Shown piece after piece: positions 24,369-24,784 of a DNA stretch of 24,784 bases. Position 1 is the first letter of the stretch. The number at the start of each line of letters is the position of its first letter. The notes beneath the pieces were generated by a model, which was not told where the DNA came from, made no database searches, and saw only the letters and a list, made by a program, of their open reading frames with translations. This DNA comes from a virus: positions 1 to 24,784 of the IMG/VR virus record IMGVR_UViG_3300033146_003836. One strand, 5' to 3'. Made by a program: the position numbers and the translations under genes.

Positions 24369-24784
24369 TGTCTATAAAAGATTTTATATTTAAACAAGAA
24401 AAGAAAGAAGTGTCTGATATGACATTTTTGATTCCTAAGAAAAATGCTAAATTATTAAAACAATTTATGAAAGAATACCCTATAGATACAGTTTTGCCAT
24501 TTAGAAAAAAGTCAAAAATAACTTGCAATTTCGGATTAGCTAATGGATATAAAATTTCAAATGGTAATATGGAATGGGGATATGTTAGAATACATCCAGG
24601 TGTTGATAGAAGTGCCGGAGGAGATGCTGAATTTGATTGGGGTAATGTTCCTAATGTTGTTAGATCACCATTTAATGCTAATAGAACATCTATGATAGAT
24701 TATAAAGGAAAGTCATATGGAACTTTAATGAGAATGTTTATGGATAAGTATGGTTTTGAATTTAGAGTAGCACATATGAACCCA
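24368..24784 (+). CDS. Putative M23-family peptidoglycan peptidase, cut at window edge
   Basis: The 139 visible residues run off the window. From about 60 onwards the pattern fits an M23 (LytM-type) metallopeptidase. RIHPGVDRS at 75-82 gives His76 and Asp80, the HxxxD zinc ligands; VRSPFNANR matches the segment that follows; and FRVAHMNP at 132-139 would hold the later active-site His. The remaining zinc ligand should lie beyond the edge. The N-terminal 55 residues (SIKDFIFKQEKKEVSD) show no signal peptide or membrane segment. The start overlaps the replication gene stop by one base (TAATG). The assignment is by motif only and is limited by truncation. If right, this phage has two different wall-cutting activities in one cluster. 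Confidence 0.5.
   Translation, partial: MSIKDFIFKQEKKEVSDMTFLIPKKNAKLLKQFMKEYPIDTVLPFRKKSKITCNFGLANGYKISNGNMEWGYVRIHPGVDRSAGGDAEFDWGNVPNVVRSPFNANRTSMIDYKGKSYGTLMRMFMDKYGFEFRVAHMNP

Noticed and set aside
24322-24528. Minus-strand frame over the M23-like gene start
   Set aside because: It is a shadow of the coupled + strand genes with no independent signal.
1-24784. tRNA genes
   Set aside because: I inspected the gaps between genes and saw no cloverleaf-like sequence with a T-loop motif. A covariance search was not possible.

Overview
The window is a strongly AT-rich piece of a tailed-phage genome with a contractile tail (myovirus type). The evidence is a T4-like order of neck and tail genes, a sheath protein of about the T4 gp18 length, a giant fibre-like adhesin, two paralogous homing-type endonucleases and a compact early-type cluster with wall hydrolases and a replication-type winged-helix protein. 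The host is not shown directly. The phage-encoded chemoreceptor has a hairpin tip (SINAAIESAHAGE) that looks more like spirochaete receptors than proteobacterial or clostridial ones, and the base composition would fit a low-GC spirochaete such as Brachyspira. That host guess is inference only.

Left edge (1-720, + strand): the 3' part of a zinc-ribbon protein, closed by a strong bidirectional terminator that separates it from the convergent tail genes.

Late virion block (731-19711, - strand). In transcription order: a LamG/neck fusion whose C-terminus resembles T4 gp13; a 193-aa protein with a T4-like capsid-targeting N-terminus; two endonuclease genes; a small beta-rich virion protein with its own terminator; a 2812-aa adhesin; a methylglyoxal synthase; a gp14-like neck protein; three small proteins with related N-termini; a gp15-like sheath-completion protein; and the tail sheath. 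Five transcription-unit heads carry the same short element, GTAAAGATAATA or a close variant, 17-48 nt before the start codon. This is the best candidate for a phage-specific late promoter.

Early-type block (19783-24784, + strand): genes are packed with 1-13 nt gaps or overlaps and are driven by near-consensus sigma70-type promoters (TTGACA, 17 nt, TATAAT-like) that share even their spacer sequence. Products are an 84-aa unknown, a membrane-anchored lytic transglycosylase, a 63-aa unknown, a full-length methyl-accepting chemotaxis protein, a 109-aa protein with two CxxC pairs, a 71-aa unknown, a winged-helix replication-type protein, and a probable M23-family peptidase cut by the window edge. 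A fourth copy of the same promoter sits in front of one endonuclease gene inside the late block.

The most unusual content is the pairing of host-physiology genes with virion genes: a chemoreceptor in the same likely operon as a wall hydrolase, and a methylglyoxal synthase with all its recognisable catalytic residues between the fibre and neck genes. Both are framed by phage genes at operon spacing, so they are part of the phage genome and not host contamination.
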